Assembly (NCBI GenBank): GCA_022496805.1
Contig: CM040100.1
Span: 11,995,009-12,059,008, forward strand
Source of the DNA: Pohlia nutans
Lineage: Eukaryota; Streptophyta; Bryopsida; Bryales; Mniaceae
DNA length: 64,000 nucleotides
Direction: 5' to 3'
In this document: positions 1-11,020 of the stretch, in pieces
How positions within the stretch are numbered: the stretch's first letter is position 1
Layout of the letters: each line of letters begins with the position of its first letter
Notes under the pieces: model-generated
What the model was told of the DNA's origin: nothing
Seen by the model: the letters and a program-made list of their open reading frames with translations, nothing else
Database searches by the model: none
Program-made: the position numbers and the translations under genes

Positions 1-500
1 CCAAAAGATGATGTCTCTTTTCATCTTCAATATTCACATTTTATACGTGCATAAACTAATTATGGTTAGTCATATTTGAAAATTTCTTAATCACCTAGTA
101 CACATGTCATCATATTGGAGCTATTTAACTCCGTAGTATTTTTCATTCACTTTGAGGTATTTAACTCCAATCAACCTTAACTTGTATACCACTGTCCATA
201 GCTAAATGGTATTATTGTATATTCATTCATCAATTAATCATTCAACAATCAATTAAAATAACATCTAGGGTTGTAACATTGAAATTCTAAAAGTAACATA
301 GGTAAGGTGATAATGGAGAGGGTGAATCGTCAAGCAAGTTGCAAAATACCATTTGCCTTCACTTTAACCAATGATGTCTTGACATCCATCAAGGCAAATG
401 GATTGAATCTTTTCTCCACACATTCTCATAGTAATCTAGTACATGATCAAAAAGGGGAAAAAACTAATTAAAATTAGAAAACAATTTAAAAATACACATA

Positions 501-562
<62 letters not shown>

Positions 563-1143
563 GGAGATGTTATGTTTGAGTGCTATTGTCCATTAGCAAG
601 AATATTTTTAGAAATGCCAAATTATAGCTATTAGGTGATGATAGTCAATATGTGTAGAGTTTCTTATTCACCAAGTGGGCATTTTCAAGAAAGGGTGTGG
701 TGGAAAATGTTGTCACAAGTGTTGGGTTTTGAACTTTGTGAACTTTGAGTTTTGTAGAAAAAAGGTATATAGTATGGAGACGTGAATTTTTTATAGTTAT
801 GTATAGAATTTACCCAACCTAACTAATAAAATAATTAAACTCTCCAACCCTTTTTGTTTGGCACTAAAGTTAAAGAAAATTCTTTGCGATTCCTCCGATT
901 CCCTAACAGATGCTTGAAATTTGGAGGTGAATAGTAGGAGGGTTGAAGAATGTTATGACCTCTTTTCTACTACCAGTAGTGTATAAAAAGTTCCAATACT
1001 TTTAAAAAATTAAAAATTCATAACTTATTCATATGACAAATAATGCATGCTAAAGTCCATAGAAATCATCTCAATATGCACCACTAAATATAAAAAATTC
1101 TTAATAATAGTAATAATAATAACTATGCTCCCAATCACTATTA
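1..1143. other. AT-rich spacer with (TA)n microsatellite
   Basis: No gene is supported here. A (TA)25 run lies at 511-560, preceded by a short TATATGTGTG stretch. The short reading frames over it are low-complexity translations of the repeat. Confidence 0.7.
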
Positions 1144-1504
1144 CGGCCGCTTCACAGTATGGCCGAAGGTCGAGAGGCTGTCGATTTTCACCAATCGAAT
1201 TGCAAAAACCAAGAATTCGGCCTCTCGACCCTTCACACTAGAGGCCAAAGTCCAAAGGCCGTCGCCCTTCAATATGCCTGCATGGCAGCAATTTCTGACC
1301 TAGGTTGACGGACTCTCGAAGGAAGTTTGGGTCGAACGGGAATAGAAACCCAAACTATGGTCGAGAGGCCGCCGATTATTTTTCATAAAAAATCAAAACT
1401 ATATTTTATTGCCTATTTTCAGCCCATTTCTTTGGACTCTTAACAATGTTTGGCCACTCAATCCCACGGCCCCTCGACTTGGACGGCCATAGTGTGAAGC
1501 GGCC
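1144..1504 (+). mobile_element. PIF/Harbinger-type MITE, copy 1
   Basis: The element begins CGGCCGCTTCACAGTATGGC and ends in the inverse, GGCCATAGTGTGAAGCGGCC, with TTA directly repeated at 1141-1143 and 1505-1507. Two further copies (22403-22773 and 30120-30482) share the whole ~365 bp body and are flanked by TAA and TCA repeats. Three-base target duplications of the TWA/TCA type with GGGCC-starting termini are typical of Tourist-like PIF/Harbinger MITEs. It has no coding capacity. The internal sequence carries several GAGAGGCCGTCGA-like submotifs on both strands. Confidence 0.85.
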
Positions 1505-1789
1505 TTAGTGTTGACAATGGGCCCATATGGCCCTGGCAGGACATGTGATATTACAGAGGGTGATAATAAAGAGGTGCGTACATCCAGGTCCTCCATCCAA
1601 GAAGAAGACGAAGAAGAAAAGCGCCTTCCGCAAATTCTGGTAACAAAATTGCAGCGGAAACTGGGTCCCCGGCAGACTGACTGAGTTTCCCAGCTGATGC
1701 CACGATCCTGCTGCTGGCGTCGTGAACAGGAAACCCAAATTGCACGTGCACCAGCCAGCCACTGCTCTTTTTTGACCCGCTGACCTCCC

Positions 1790-3260
1790 ATTTCAACACA
1801 TTCTCCATCGCTTACTTGTTCAACTTTCGATCTCTTCTCGTCTCATCAGATCGATCAACCAACCGCAGGTGGGAGGAGCCCTACATAAGTTACTTTTGCA
1901 TCTTCGCTGTAAATCATCGACAACCATGTTACTCTACGGCGGTTGGTTCTCTTGGACTGTCCGTTGATTTTCAGGTATTAATTGGTTGGTTTTTGTCAAG
2001 CACTTGATTGATTGATGGATCCGGGAATGGGTGGTGACGGAGAGGGTTGAATTGATGTGGTCATGCAGTCACAGAGTTCATCAGTTTTGTGGTTAGAATG
2101 ATTTGTGGTTGTTGGATGGTAAGTAAATGTATCAGTGAAAATTTTGAATTAGTTCTCGCCAGCGGAGTAGTATTGTCCTGCTTGGTTCGCGGCGGTGTAT
2201 TTTTTGACTCTCTGCAGTGGAATTTTTGCACCATTTGTCTCAAAAAAAAAAAAAAAAAAAAAAGTTTGTACAACTTTACTCCTGTCGGTATTAGGTTCGC
2301 ATGGCTTTGTAATGTATGGTCATAAGAGGAGGAAGACAGTGCATGTATCTTGAAAAATATCTGAGCGGTGTTTTAAATTTTTGCGTTTCTTGCATCGATC
2401 GACTGTCAGTGCCTTTCTCTGACAAGAGGGTTTGAAGTTATGCAAAATTTTGTGATTCTTTTCCTGCATTTACCTACAGTCATTGTTTAGAGAATAGAGG
2501 ACTAATGTTCGGGATTTGTGAATAGGTCTGAAAATTCTGGAGGAGGAACGCATTGCGAATCGATGCTTGTCGATGCTTTTCCAGGTGTGGTGATACTCAA
2601 TTTTCTGTTCACAGCCCCTTTTGCTCTTTGTTCCTCTTCTTACATGTGGCCATGGAATCGCAAGTATTTCTGAGAATTTTCGAATTATTTCCTATTGATA
2701 TGGAGACCTTGGCATTGAAACAGATAGTCAAGTGTCACATATAGAGTGCACTACCTTAAACGCATATGGTAGTGCATCCTACATGTGACATTTGTCTATC
2801 TGTGACATCTATCAAGGCACCCATTTCTGCCACTTCCTTGCCCTTGCAAAAATTGTTCATTGAGGTAATTGTTGTCGTGTTTTCATGGAAACCAATTTTG
2901 TTGGTAGACTTTGTTTTTTCCCGTGCTTCCATAACATTCTTACCAACTTGAAATCTCCCTTGCTCAAAATAACGAAGTGTCAAATATGCCTAAATTTGCA
3001 ACTTTACCTCTGGAGAGGGAAGGTATATTGGAAGATAAGTTGACATGTTTTTTTTTCACATTTCTTGCCCCATGTTCATCTGATTGGTAAAGACTGTTAC
3101 GAGTCATACAATGTAGGATTCATGAGCTTCAAAGAATAATTAGTGTTCTAACATCAACATTTGTTTCGTTTTTGTGTCAGCACAGGCACTGAAATTTGGG
3201 AAGATTATAGGCTTTGAAGTTCCATCTGGCGTGTACGTGCTTGTAGAGTAGGATCCTAAA
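1790..3260 (+). promoter_or_regulatory. Probable 5' leader region of the NDA gene, with a possible leader intron
   Basis: GC-richer sequence at about 1800-1974 ends in CAG|GTATTA, a plausible splice donor, and GTGTCAGCACAG at 3174-3185 is a plausible acceptor 75 bases before the start codon at 3261. This would make a 1.2 kb intron in the untranslated leader. The stretch also holds an A23 tract at 2242-2264 after TTTGTCTC, resembling a retroposed tail, and a hairpin at 2721-2802. This is inference from splice-like motifs only; no transcript evidence is visible. Confidence 0.35.
2721..2802. other. 82-nt imperfect hairpin (microRNA-precursor-like or tiny MITE)
   Basis: Two 35-base arms (2721-2755 and 2768-2802) pair with about 30 matches around a 12-base loop (TTAAACGCATAT). 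The arms begin CAGATAG and run to CACTACC. It lies inside the putative leader intron of the NDA gene on either strand. Arm length and loop size fit a plant MIRNA foldback, but a very short MITE would look the same. Confidence 0.5.
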
Positions 3261-5169
3261 ATGAAGGGAAGGGGGATATTCACGGCTCTACAAGCAGCAG
3301 CATCTCGAGCATTGACAACTCAAAGACCTCTTCGAGCACCGAATCAATTTCTGGGTCGGTCCAACGGTATCCTTGTCACAAGAGCCAGTTCTCCGTATGA
3401 GCACATCTACCACCGCTATGCAGGATTCAGCACGGCAGCAGAAAGGATATTTGTGGAGCCTGGAGAGCAACATATTTCACCAACTGCTGTGAGTACTGAG
3501 ATGGTGGGTCTGTCAGCTACAAAGCAACACCAGAAGCCACGCGTTGTAGTTTTGGGAACAGGATGGGGAGCGTGCCGGCTACTCAAGGATCTCGACACTC
3601 GCGTCTACGACATCGTCTGCGTCTCGCCTCGCAACCACATGGTGTTCACTCCCTTGTTGGCATCAACATGTGTGGGCACTCTAGAGTTTCGGTCCGTGGC
3701 CGAGCCAGTGAGGATAATCCAACCAGCACTGGCAAAAGATCCCGACTCGTTCTTCTTCCTTGCACGGTGCACAGACATCGACACCACGAACCACGAAGTG
3801 CATTGCGAATCCGTGTATGACGAGGCCACTCGAACTGCTGGAGGGGCCAAGTTCAAGGTGGGTGAAAGCAAGAGAACAAGGAGCCAACTTGGTTGTAACC
3901 ACTGCTTTGTTTTGAAGAATCTTTATTGCACATCTTGAAATTGATTTGAAATGTAAAAAATAACTACATAACATTGTTTTTTAGTTATGAATGTATCACA
4001 TAACAAAAATTGAAAAGTATTTGGCAAAAATCAAATGTATTGTAACCACAAGGACAAAAGTGTATTTGTAACCACTCCTTATTGGATGAATAAGCAACAA
4101 CTTTTAGTAGAATATGCTATTAAGGACCACCATAAGGACCTTACTTGTGGCTCCTTGTTCCTTTGCTTTCACCCAGGTGGCGTATGACAAGTTGGTCATT
4201 GCGACGGGTGCCGAGGCGACCACGTTTGGCATTCTGGGCATCCACGAGAACGCCATCTTTCTCCGTGACGTGAAAAATGCGATGGACATTCGGTCGAAAC
4301 TGATGCTCAACCTCATGCGGTGTGAGATTCCCGGGACCGAGCTCGAAGAGAGGAAGAGGCTGCTGCATTGTGTGGTAGTGGGAGGCGGTCCGACAGGCGT
4401 GGAGTTTAGTGGTGAGCTCAGTGACTTCATCCAACGTGATGTCCAGCGCAAATTCTCCCATGTGAAAGACACCATTGCTGTCACTCTCATCGAAGCGAAC
4501 GAGATTCTTTCGTCGTTCGACGTACGCCTCCGTCAATACGCGACGAATCACCTGACGAAAAGTGGAGTGAAACTGAAGCGTGGAATGGTGAAGCAAGTGC
4601 TGCCGAAGAAGCTGATTTTAACTGATGGAAGTGAGGTACCGTATGGGCTGTTGGTGTGGTCAACAGGTGTGGGGCCTTCTGCGTTTGTGAAGGAGCTGCA
4701 GTTCGAGAAATCACATGGTGGAAGAGTCGGGGTTGATGACAATCTTCGAGTGCCGGCATACGAGGATATTTACGCTATTGGTGACTGTGCTGGCTATCTT
4801 GAAGGGACCGGTAAAGCACCGTTGCCTGCTTTGGCTCAAGTTGCTGAGAGACAAGGGAAGTACCTGGCCAAGTCCCTGAACAAGCTTGGCGACTCTGGTC
4901 ATGCACGCGCTGCAAGTGGCACGCCACCCGTGATGGCACCCTTTGTTTACAAACATCTGGGAAGCATGGCTACCGTGGGCCGGTACAAAGCCTTGGTGGA
5001 CTTGCGAGAGAGCCCCGATAAAGCTGGCTTGGCCATGACAGGCTTCAAGAGCTGGCTCATCTGGCGATCTGCTTACTTGACTCGTGTTATCAGTTGGCGA
5101 GCTCGTCTGTATGTGGCCTTCAACTGGGCCACCACTTTCCTTTTCGGCCGCGACATCTCTCGGTTCTAG
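3261..5169 (+). CDS. NDA: Type II (rotenone-insensitive) NAD(P)H dehydrogenase, internal NDA type
   Basis: CDS is exons 3261-3857 and 4177-5169, phase-0 junction, 529 residues. The product is a single-polypeptide flavoprotein that passes electrons from NAD(P)H to ubiquinone without pumping protons, bypassing complex I. Residues 1-60 are rich in Arg, Ser and Ala with few acids, as in a mitochondrial presequence. The first dinucleotide fold is [14 protein letters not shown] (GxGxxG, residues 99-104), then LVIATG (206-211), a second fold [12 protein letters not shown] (264-275) followed by VTLIEA whose Glu304 favours NADH over NADPH, and the FAD site YAIGDCAG (398-405). There is no EF-hand insertion, which separates it from NDB enzymes, and the C-terminus FGRDISRF matches the NDA ending. 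Arabidopsis NDA proteins end SRI, a peroxisome signal; here it is SRF. The one intron has transposon-like ends (see next entry). Confidence 0.9.
3858..4176 (+). mobile_element. Intron of NDA with transposon ends (introner-like element)
   Basis: The intron splits the NDA frame between residues 199 and 200. Its ends are inverted repeats: GGGTGAAAGCAA..GAACAAGGAGCCA from 3860 and the inverse ending at 4174, 25 of 27 positions matching. They are flanked by AGGT at 3856-3859 and again at 4175-4178. Splicing at AG|GT on both sides removes the element plus one AGGT and leaves TTC AAG GTG GCG TAT (FKVAY), so the left repeat gives the donor and the right repeat gives the acceptor. The 315 bp body is AT-rich and non-coding. 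This is the architecture described for DNA-transposon introners. Confidence 0.8.
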
Positions 5170-5898
5170 GATGGAGCATTCTCTCAAGTCTCTATCATAG
5201 ACTTCTAAATTTATTCATGGAGTACATGAACGCATGTCTTTGAAGACCTGGTTATATTCTGTTGGCATCCTTATTAACCAACACAGCTACAAGATACATG
5301 TGTAAACAGTGATTCACGATTTTGCTTCGAGGTCAGGAGGAGGGAGGGCTTGAAGACTCTTCATGGTGAGGTAGAATCTTCTACGCTTGAACATTTGTGT
5401 CAGTCTTGTGCCTGGACTTTTGCAAAGTTACTGTCTGATGATGTGCAGGCTGAGTCTCTGAGCACTGGCATACTAGTTTCGTATTCAAGCAAAATGTAAT
5501 GTGATATAGCGAAGGTCTATTGAAGGTCTATTCATTATTTTCTTTCTCTTTCGCAGCGTTTCAATGACCCAACTGCATAGGTCTATTTTTTTTAACTACT
5601 GTACAAAATTTTAATGCAAATAGCTAACGTAGCATTGTCTGATGAGATGAGTATGAGAAGTGCTTTTTGTCTACTGAGCTCTTTTCTGTTGTGGAATCAA
5701 TTCATTTCAACGGTGTATGATTTTTACCGGTTTTCAAAGTCTTCCAAAGTTTGAGGTCACTTAATTCCAATCTATTTCTGTCACCAGTTGGGGATCCATG
5801 ATTTCCTGATTTTTAGTGAACTGAACATGAAGGATATCAGGGGGGAGATCGGTCTTCAGGGGAGCTGCTATTGGCTTATATGCATAGCAGGCTTTGTA
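5170..5898. other. 3' flank of NDA and spacer
   Basis: Nothing recognisable as a gene. No canonical AATAAA is found in the first 300 bases after the NDA stop; the TGTAATGT stretch at about 5495 is a weak candidate 3' end signal. Confidence 0.4.
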
Positions 5899-6898
5899 CA
5901 GTACCCACCAACAAGTTTACGTTCACAGCTGCCATTCTGTAGAAACAAGGCACATATCTCCAATTTCAAATTACCACCATTTGCTCCAAAATGATCCAAA
6001 TCACAAATCGCAAAGTGCGTTGGAGAGATAATGAAATCTACTTTACTAATATATTGGGCATTTACAAAAAACTTATAGATTTATATATAAATGTAGCATT
6101 TTTTGACAAATTATCTACCATCTAGTGCTACCACCATTAGCTTTGATTACAACCTTCATACGGTGAAGCATGCTAGCAAGGAGAACTTCAATCATCTCTA
6201 AAGACACCTCTTCCCATGCTCTATGAATGGTGTTGACTAATTCTTCTTTGTTTTGCGGTAGCTCTTCCTTTTGGATAGTAACTTTCAAGAACATTTTTCA
6301 AGACCATCTTTCAAGCTATCCAAGACCATTTGAATTGAGAACTGGAGCATCAACACTTACAAATTTGAGTGAATTCTTTTCTTTCAGTTGATGTTATGCT
6401 CACCAAAATCCTAAAGAAGCAATGAATCCTTCCAATTCTACTATTTGAACAAAGTTGCAAGCTCAAGAAACAAAACCACTAGAATTGCAACTACTCACCA
6501 AAAACACTCACACAATGTATCCACAAGCTACCACATTGCTTGAACAAAGTATGTTTTTTGTTGAAAGGTTGTTGGAGATCCATATATGAAGCTCAAACTC
6601 ACAAAAATCTGAAGTGTGTTGGCTCAAGAAGCATGGATGTTGTCTTCATGGTGTAGGAGTTACAAACACAACTTGGAGTGCAATTAATGCAATCTAATTT
6701 TTCTTAGACACATGGCTCAAATTTGCATACTAATGACACCTAGAAATCAATGTAGTTAACTTGTTTCTAAACAAACATGTGGCAGTTTCGTGACGTTTGG
6801 AGTTGTAAATTGAAAGATATGATTTTTCAAAGTTGCCCTTTTTTTTCACTGGCACTTGGAGTTCGAAAATTTGAACGTAAACTTGTTGGTGGGTACTG
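5899..6898 (-). mobile_element. Internally deleted Tc1/mariner element with transposase C-terminus
   Basis: Inverted ends start CAGTACCCACCAACAAGTTT at 5899 and close with the inverse at 6898 (about 27 bp matching), each next to TA (5897-5898 and 6899-6900). Span is exactly 1000 bp. Read on the minus strand, about 6265 to 6115 encodes a Tc1 transposase tail: a block like KEELVNTIHRAWEEV, then LLASMLHRMKVVIKANGG and a stop soon after. This matches the usual Tc1 ending (..SMPRRxxAVIxAxGGxT..). The helix-turn-helix and catalytic regions are missing, so it is a non-autonomous deletion derivative. A related but more decayed tail lies at 43830-43995. Confidence 0.8.
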
Positions 6899-7337
6899 TA
6901 CAGTACAAGAATAATTGTTATTTTAGTTTGATGAAATTATTTTGCCACTTGTCAAATGGGCGTTGGCTAACAGTTCACAAAATCGTCTAGGTGGCACCAA
7001 ATAATTAAATTATTCGTCACATCTTGTACAACCCTACAATATGGGTACAATACTTTAGAACTATTGTGGGGGTGATGGCCTGATATGGGTACCCCCTCCA
7101 AAAATAGTGTGATTTTTAGGAAATATCTTTTTGGTAACAAAATTGCATTGGAAATTACAAAAATTAGAGGGTGTTATGAACACCCTGGCTGTAACTATAT
7201 ATATGGTGTTACAGACGGAATTTCTAGCACACATAAAATGAGTTAGACATAAGTCACGCTATGTGAGACGCGTAAAAGTAGTATCCATATCAAGTCATTC
7301 CCCTAGGTGGTTGTGGTAAACTATCATACTAGTTTAA

Positions 7338-7970
7338 CCCTTAAACGTCAAGAGGGTCCTTAGAGGGTAGTAGTTGCAGCAAAAAAAAAAGGTTTTTTCC
7401 ATCTTTGAAAATTCAAAGCATATTCTAAACAATCCCAAAAATCAAACTCCCGCCTTACCCTAATAAGAATTGTTTGCATTCTAAGCTTAAGAATTAAAAC
7501 ACAATCCAATATCACATAACATCATAAAAACCATTTACGTTCTAAGTTTACACGGTAAGCAAAGAATTAAAATGAAATCCAATATCACATAACATCATAA
7601 AAACCATTTACGTTCTAAGTTTACATGGTAAGCAAAGAATTAAAATGAAATCCAATATCACATAACATCAAAAATAAATAAAAACCAACCTATCGTCGTG
7701 TTTTTGCTCTTTTTTATAAAAAAAAATGTTTTGTCTCTCTCTATAGTTGCTGCCCGTTCAAAGTTCCCTCCTTCCTCCAATTCCTTCATTTGATTGTGGA
7801 TTGATCCACTATTGTCTATTTTGGGCACAAATACTAAATTTAGCCTCGCTTTTTTCATCACCACTATTTTCCAAAGCACTAATTTATTTCAAATTTGGTT
7901 GTGAGAATCCACTTTTTCTTCACTATTCTCTCACAAATAAGCCCATGGGGCTTGCTTTGACATTTAAGGG
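7338..7970. mobile_element. TTAA-flanked piggyBac-like element (family A, copy 1)
   Basis: TTAA at 7334-7337 and 7971-7974 bracket a 633 bp body starting CCCTTAAACGTCAA and ending with the inverse of CCCTTAAATGTCAA. Inside, 7491-7670 is a tandem repeat of a ~73 bp unit (about 2.5 copies). A second copy of the family is at 35807-36329, sharing the block from CCCTCCTTC to AAGCCC..GGGGCTT. No transposase coding is present. TTAA duplication with CCCT-type termini is the piggyBac signature. Confidence 0.75.
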
Positions 7971-7974
7971 TTAA

Positions 7975-8919
7975 CCCCTAAGCATCCAAAGAGCCCAATG
8001 GGGCCATATTTGGTTGTTTTTTGATCAAAGAATGATTTCACCTAGTTCCTAATTTCAAATAGAAACAGTCCTAACTATGTAGGAATGTGTAGGGGCTATC
8101 TTCTACTTTTCTGTCCAATTTATCATTTTTCAAAGTTTTTAACCCTGAAACGTTTTTTGCAACCCTACATGATTGGTTTGCAAGGAATCTTGCTTCTAGC
8201 AGGAGCACTCCTCAAGTCCTTTTGACTAGGCATCGATCATTGGATGCACAAGAAGGTAAGGCACCTAATGTGCTGAGTTGCAACAACAAATTCTTCCATG
8301 TTTGTTCACAATTTTCAGATCAAAGGTATTGGAGGAACATGACCTTTTTTTCAAGCATTGCCCGGTTGATTGCTCGAGCTACTCCATGGTTGCTAGTTTC
8401 GTATTTTTATGATTGCATGCGTCGTGAAACTGCCCAAGCTCACGGTAGGTCGAAGACAACACCCATGCCTGGAGTCAGGATTCTCTGTAGGATTCCCCAG
8501 GTTGCTTGCCCAAACTCTAAATTTTTGTTTAAGGGTAAAAATTGCATTTTTGACAACTTTTTATAGCTCAAAACTCTAAAATTCCTCTATACACTATAAG
8601 AAAAAGTTTTTTTCTATTGAATTTCTTTTTATGTAAGCTCAATAAGCATGCCACCTACACCTTGTTGTTCATCACTATTATTTACATTTTCCCTTTAAAA
8701 ATAATAATACGAGTTTAATCAATTTTGTAATTACTATGATTTTTTTAATTTTGAAAAATCATATAAAATTCATTCTTCTTTACCTAGTTATGAAAATATC
8801 ATGGTAAATTGGTTCAACAATAACTTATATGAGAAAAATACCAGAAAAATATAATATATTTTAAAATGTGAAAAATTGATGAGGTTTGATCGGGTAATTG
8901 TAGTGTGGACACTTAAGGG
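7975..8919. mobile_element. TTAA-flanked piggyBac-like element abutting the previous one
   Basis: Starts CCCCTAAGCATCCAAAG immediately after the TTAA at 7971-7974, which it shares with the upstream element, and ends with the inverse of CCCTTAAGTGTCCAC before TTAA at 8920-8923. An inner TTAACCCTGAAACG at 8139 and TTTAAGGGTAAA near 8530 may mark an older nested copy. The 114-residue open frame at 8222-8566 shows no family resemblance and is not taken as a gene. Confidence 0.65.
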
Positions 8920-9005
8920 TTAAGGTACATTGACATTATTCTATTTTCACACCTAATTTTGTTCTATAAAATTGTCATTGCAGTGCATTTAAACCTTCCT
9001 TTCAA

Positions 9006-9556
9006 CCATAATGCCTACAACCCTCTCCAAATTTGGCAGTTTTGCAAAGATGCATTATAAAATGCAATTAAGAGGGATATTTTGAACTTGATGTATGAAT
9101 AAAAGTTGTATATTATGAATTTTAGATTCTATCCATACAACTAAATCTATAATTACAATCACCAATATTTTTGTATAAAAATTTGAAACTTAAAATTCAA
9201 AATTCCTTTGTAATTCAATTACAAATAAGATATTGACAATCTATGGATGAAATGTACTACTCTAAGTATGGTGATTTTTGGAGATTTTTTGGTTTCTTAA
9301 TTTTATGAGTTTAATTTTTTCAAGAGCACTTTTGAACATTTTTGAACTAAGATCTTAAATTTTTTGGTGAATCACTACAACATGAAACAAAGCATAAAAA
9401 ATTCACAAATGATCCCCTTTCTAATTGATAGTCACATGCATAAGCTAACTTCCCATAAAATCTATACTAAAAAATCCACACTACAAAAAAGTGCATGATG
9501 GATGAGAAAATATGAATGAAATTTATACATTGTCCAAAAAATGGACACTTAGGCAG
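9006..9556 (-). mobile_element. 569-bp TTAA family (family B), degenerate copy, minus orientation
   Basis: Nearly full-length but diverged copy of the family seen intact at 10448-11016 and 51204-51772, here inverted. The right end is CACTTAGGCAG followed by TTAA at 9557-9560; the left end is eroded (TTCAACCATAATGCC where the others have TTAACCCCTAAATGCC). Confidence 0.7.
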
Positions 9557-9575
9557 TTAAAGGTTAAGGTTATAC

Positions 9576-9871
9576 ACCTACAGGCATTCACTAATCATTC
9601 ATATGCATTGACCAATCAATGCAAGTTCTTGCTTTTAGGTCATATTTTGACACTATACACAATCACAAGTACATAATTCTAGAGGGTTGAATATAGGTAT
9701 CAAGTGAAGTTCATTGAATCTGAGAACTCACTACAACGAACATGAGCATGTTGCCACATGCTACACATACTATTGAAGCAATATGATACTACTTTGATAG
9801 ACAACTATTCCGAAATAGAAATTTATTGTATTTAGAAATTTGATGAAATCATTTTACATGGAATAGAGATT
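9576..9871. repeat. Spacer sharing internal sequence with the intronic Stowaway element
   Basis: The part from about 9750 to 9860 (CATGCTACACATACTATTG.. through ..TTTGATGAAATCATTTTA) is closely similar to the interior of the Stowaway-type element at 59622-60167. The ends of a complete element are not recognisable here. Confidence 0.45.
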
Positions 9872-9875
9872 TCAA

Positions 9876-10443
9876 CCCCTAAACGTCCTCACCCATCTCC
9901 AGATTTGGAGAATTTCAAAGATGTCTTATAAAATGTAACCAACAGGGATATTTTGAGCTTGATATATGTATAAAAGTTATACATTATGAATTTTAGATTC
10001 TATCTATATAGTTAGATCTATGATTGTTGTCACCAATAATTCTGTATAAATTTTGAATCTTAAAATTCAAAACTCTTTTGTCATTTGATTACGAATAAGA
10101 TAATGACAATTTGTACATGAAATTTATTGTGATTGGTTGAAAAGTAATACTCTAATTGTAGTGATTTTTGGAGATTTTTTGGTTGCTTAATTTTATGAGT
10201 TGACTATTTTAAGAGCACTTTTACACTAAAATCTTTGAAAATTTGGGTGAATCACTACAACATGAAATGAGGCATAAAAAATTCACAAATCATCCCCTTT
10301 CTAATTGGATCACACGTGCATGAAGCTAACTTCCCATAAAATATATAGTAAAAAATCCTCACTGCAAAAAGTCAATAACGGATGAGAAATCTGTGTTTGA
10401 TTCTATACATTGTCCACTTTCTGGACGGTTGGACATTTAGGGA
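9876..10443 (-). mobile_element. 569-bp TTAA family (family B), copy 2, minus orientation
   Basis: Reverse-complement copy of the same family, 568 bp, ending ..GGACATTTAGGGA against the TTAA at 10444-10447. The left boundary is TCAA, one change from TTAA. It meets the next copy head to head through a single shared TTAA, so 9876-11016 forms a ~1.1 kb inverted duplication. Confidence 0.8.
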
Positions 10444-10447
10444 TTAA

Positions 10448-11016
10448 CCCCTAACTGCCCGAGCGTTCATTTTTTGGATGATGTACAGATTTCATCCATA
10501 ATTTCTCATCCATCATGCACTTTTAGTAGTGTGGAATTTTTACTGTAGATTCTATGGGAAGATAGCTTCATGCATATGTGATCCGATTAGAAAGGGGATG
10601 ATTTGTGAAATTTTTATGCCTCATTTCATGTTGTAGTGATTCACCCAAAATTTTGAAGATTTCAGTGTAAAAGTGCTCTAAAAAAAGTCAACTCATAAAA
10701 TTAAGCAACCAAAAAATCTCCAAAAATCACTACACTTAGAGTATTACATTTCAACCAATCACAACAAATTTCATCCGTAGATTGTCAATATCTTAATTGT
10801 AACTGAATTATAAAATAATTTTGAATTTCACGTTTCAAAATTTATACAAAATTATTGGTAATAGAAATCATAGATCTAACCATATGGATAGAATCTAAAA
10901 TTCACAATGTACAACTTTTATTTATATATCAAGTTCAAAATATCCCTCTAAGTTGCATTTTATAATACATCTTTGCAAAACTGCCGAATTTGGAGAGGGC
11001 TCTAGGCATTTAGGGG
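10448..11016 (+). mobile_element. 569-bp TTAA family (family B), copy 3
   Basis: Flanked by TTAA at 10444-10447 and 11017-11020. Starts CCCCTAACTGCCCGAGCG, ends with the inverse of CCCCTAAATGCCTAGAGCCC. Exactly the same length (569 bp) as the copy at 51204-51772 and very similar along its whole length. It has no open frame of note. The termini and target site fit piggyBac-like non-autonomous elements. Confidence 0.85.
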
Positions 11017-11020
11017 TTAA

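Noticed and set aside
8222..8566. 114-residue frame in the 7975-8919 element
   Set aside because: Composition and lack of motifs do not support a protein; not a piggyBac transposase fragment as far as I can tell.
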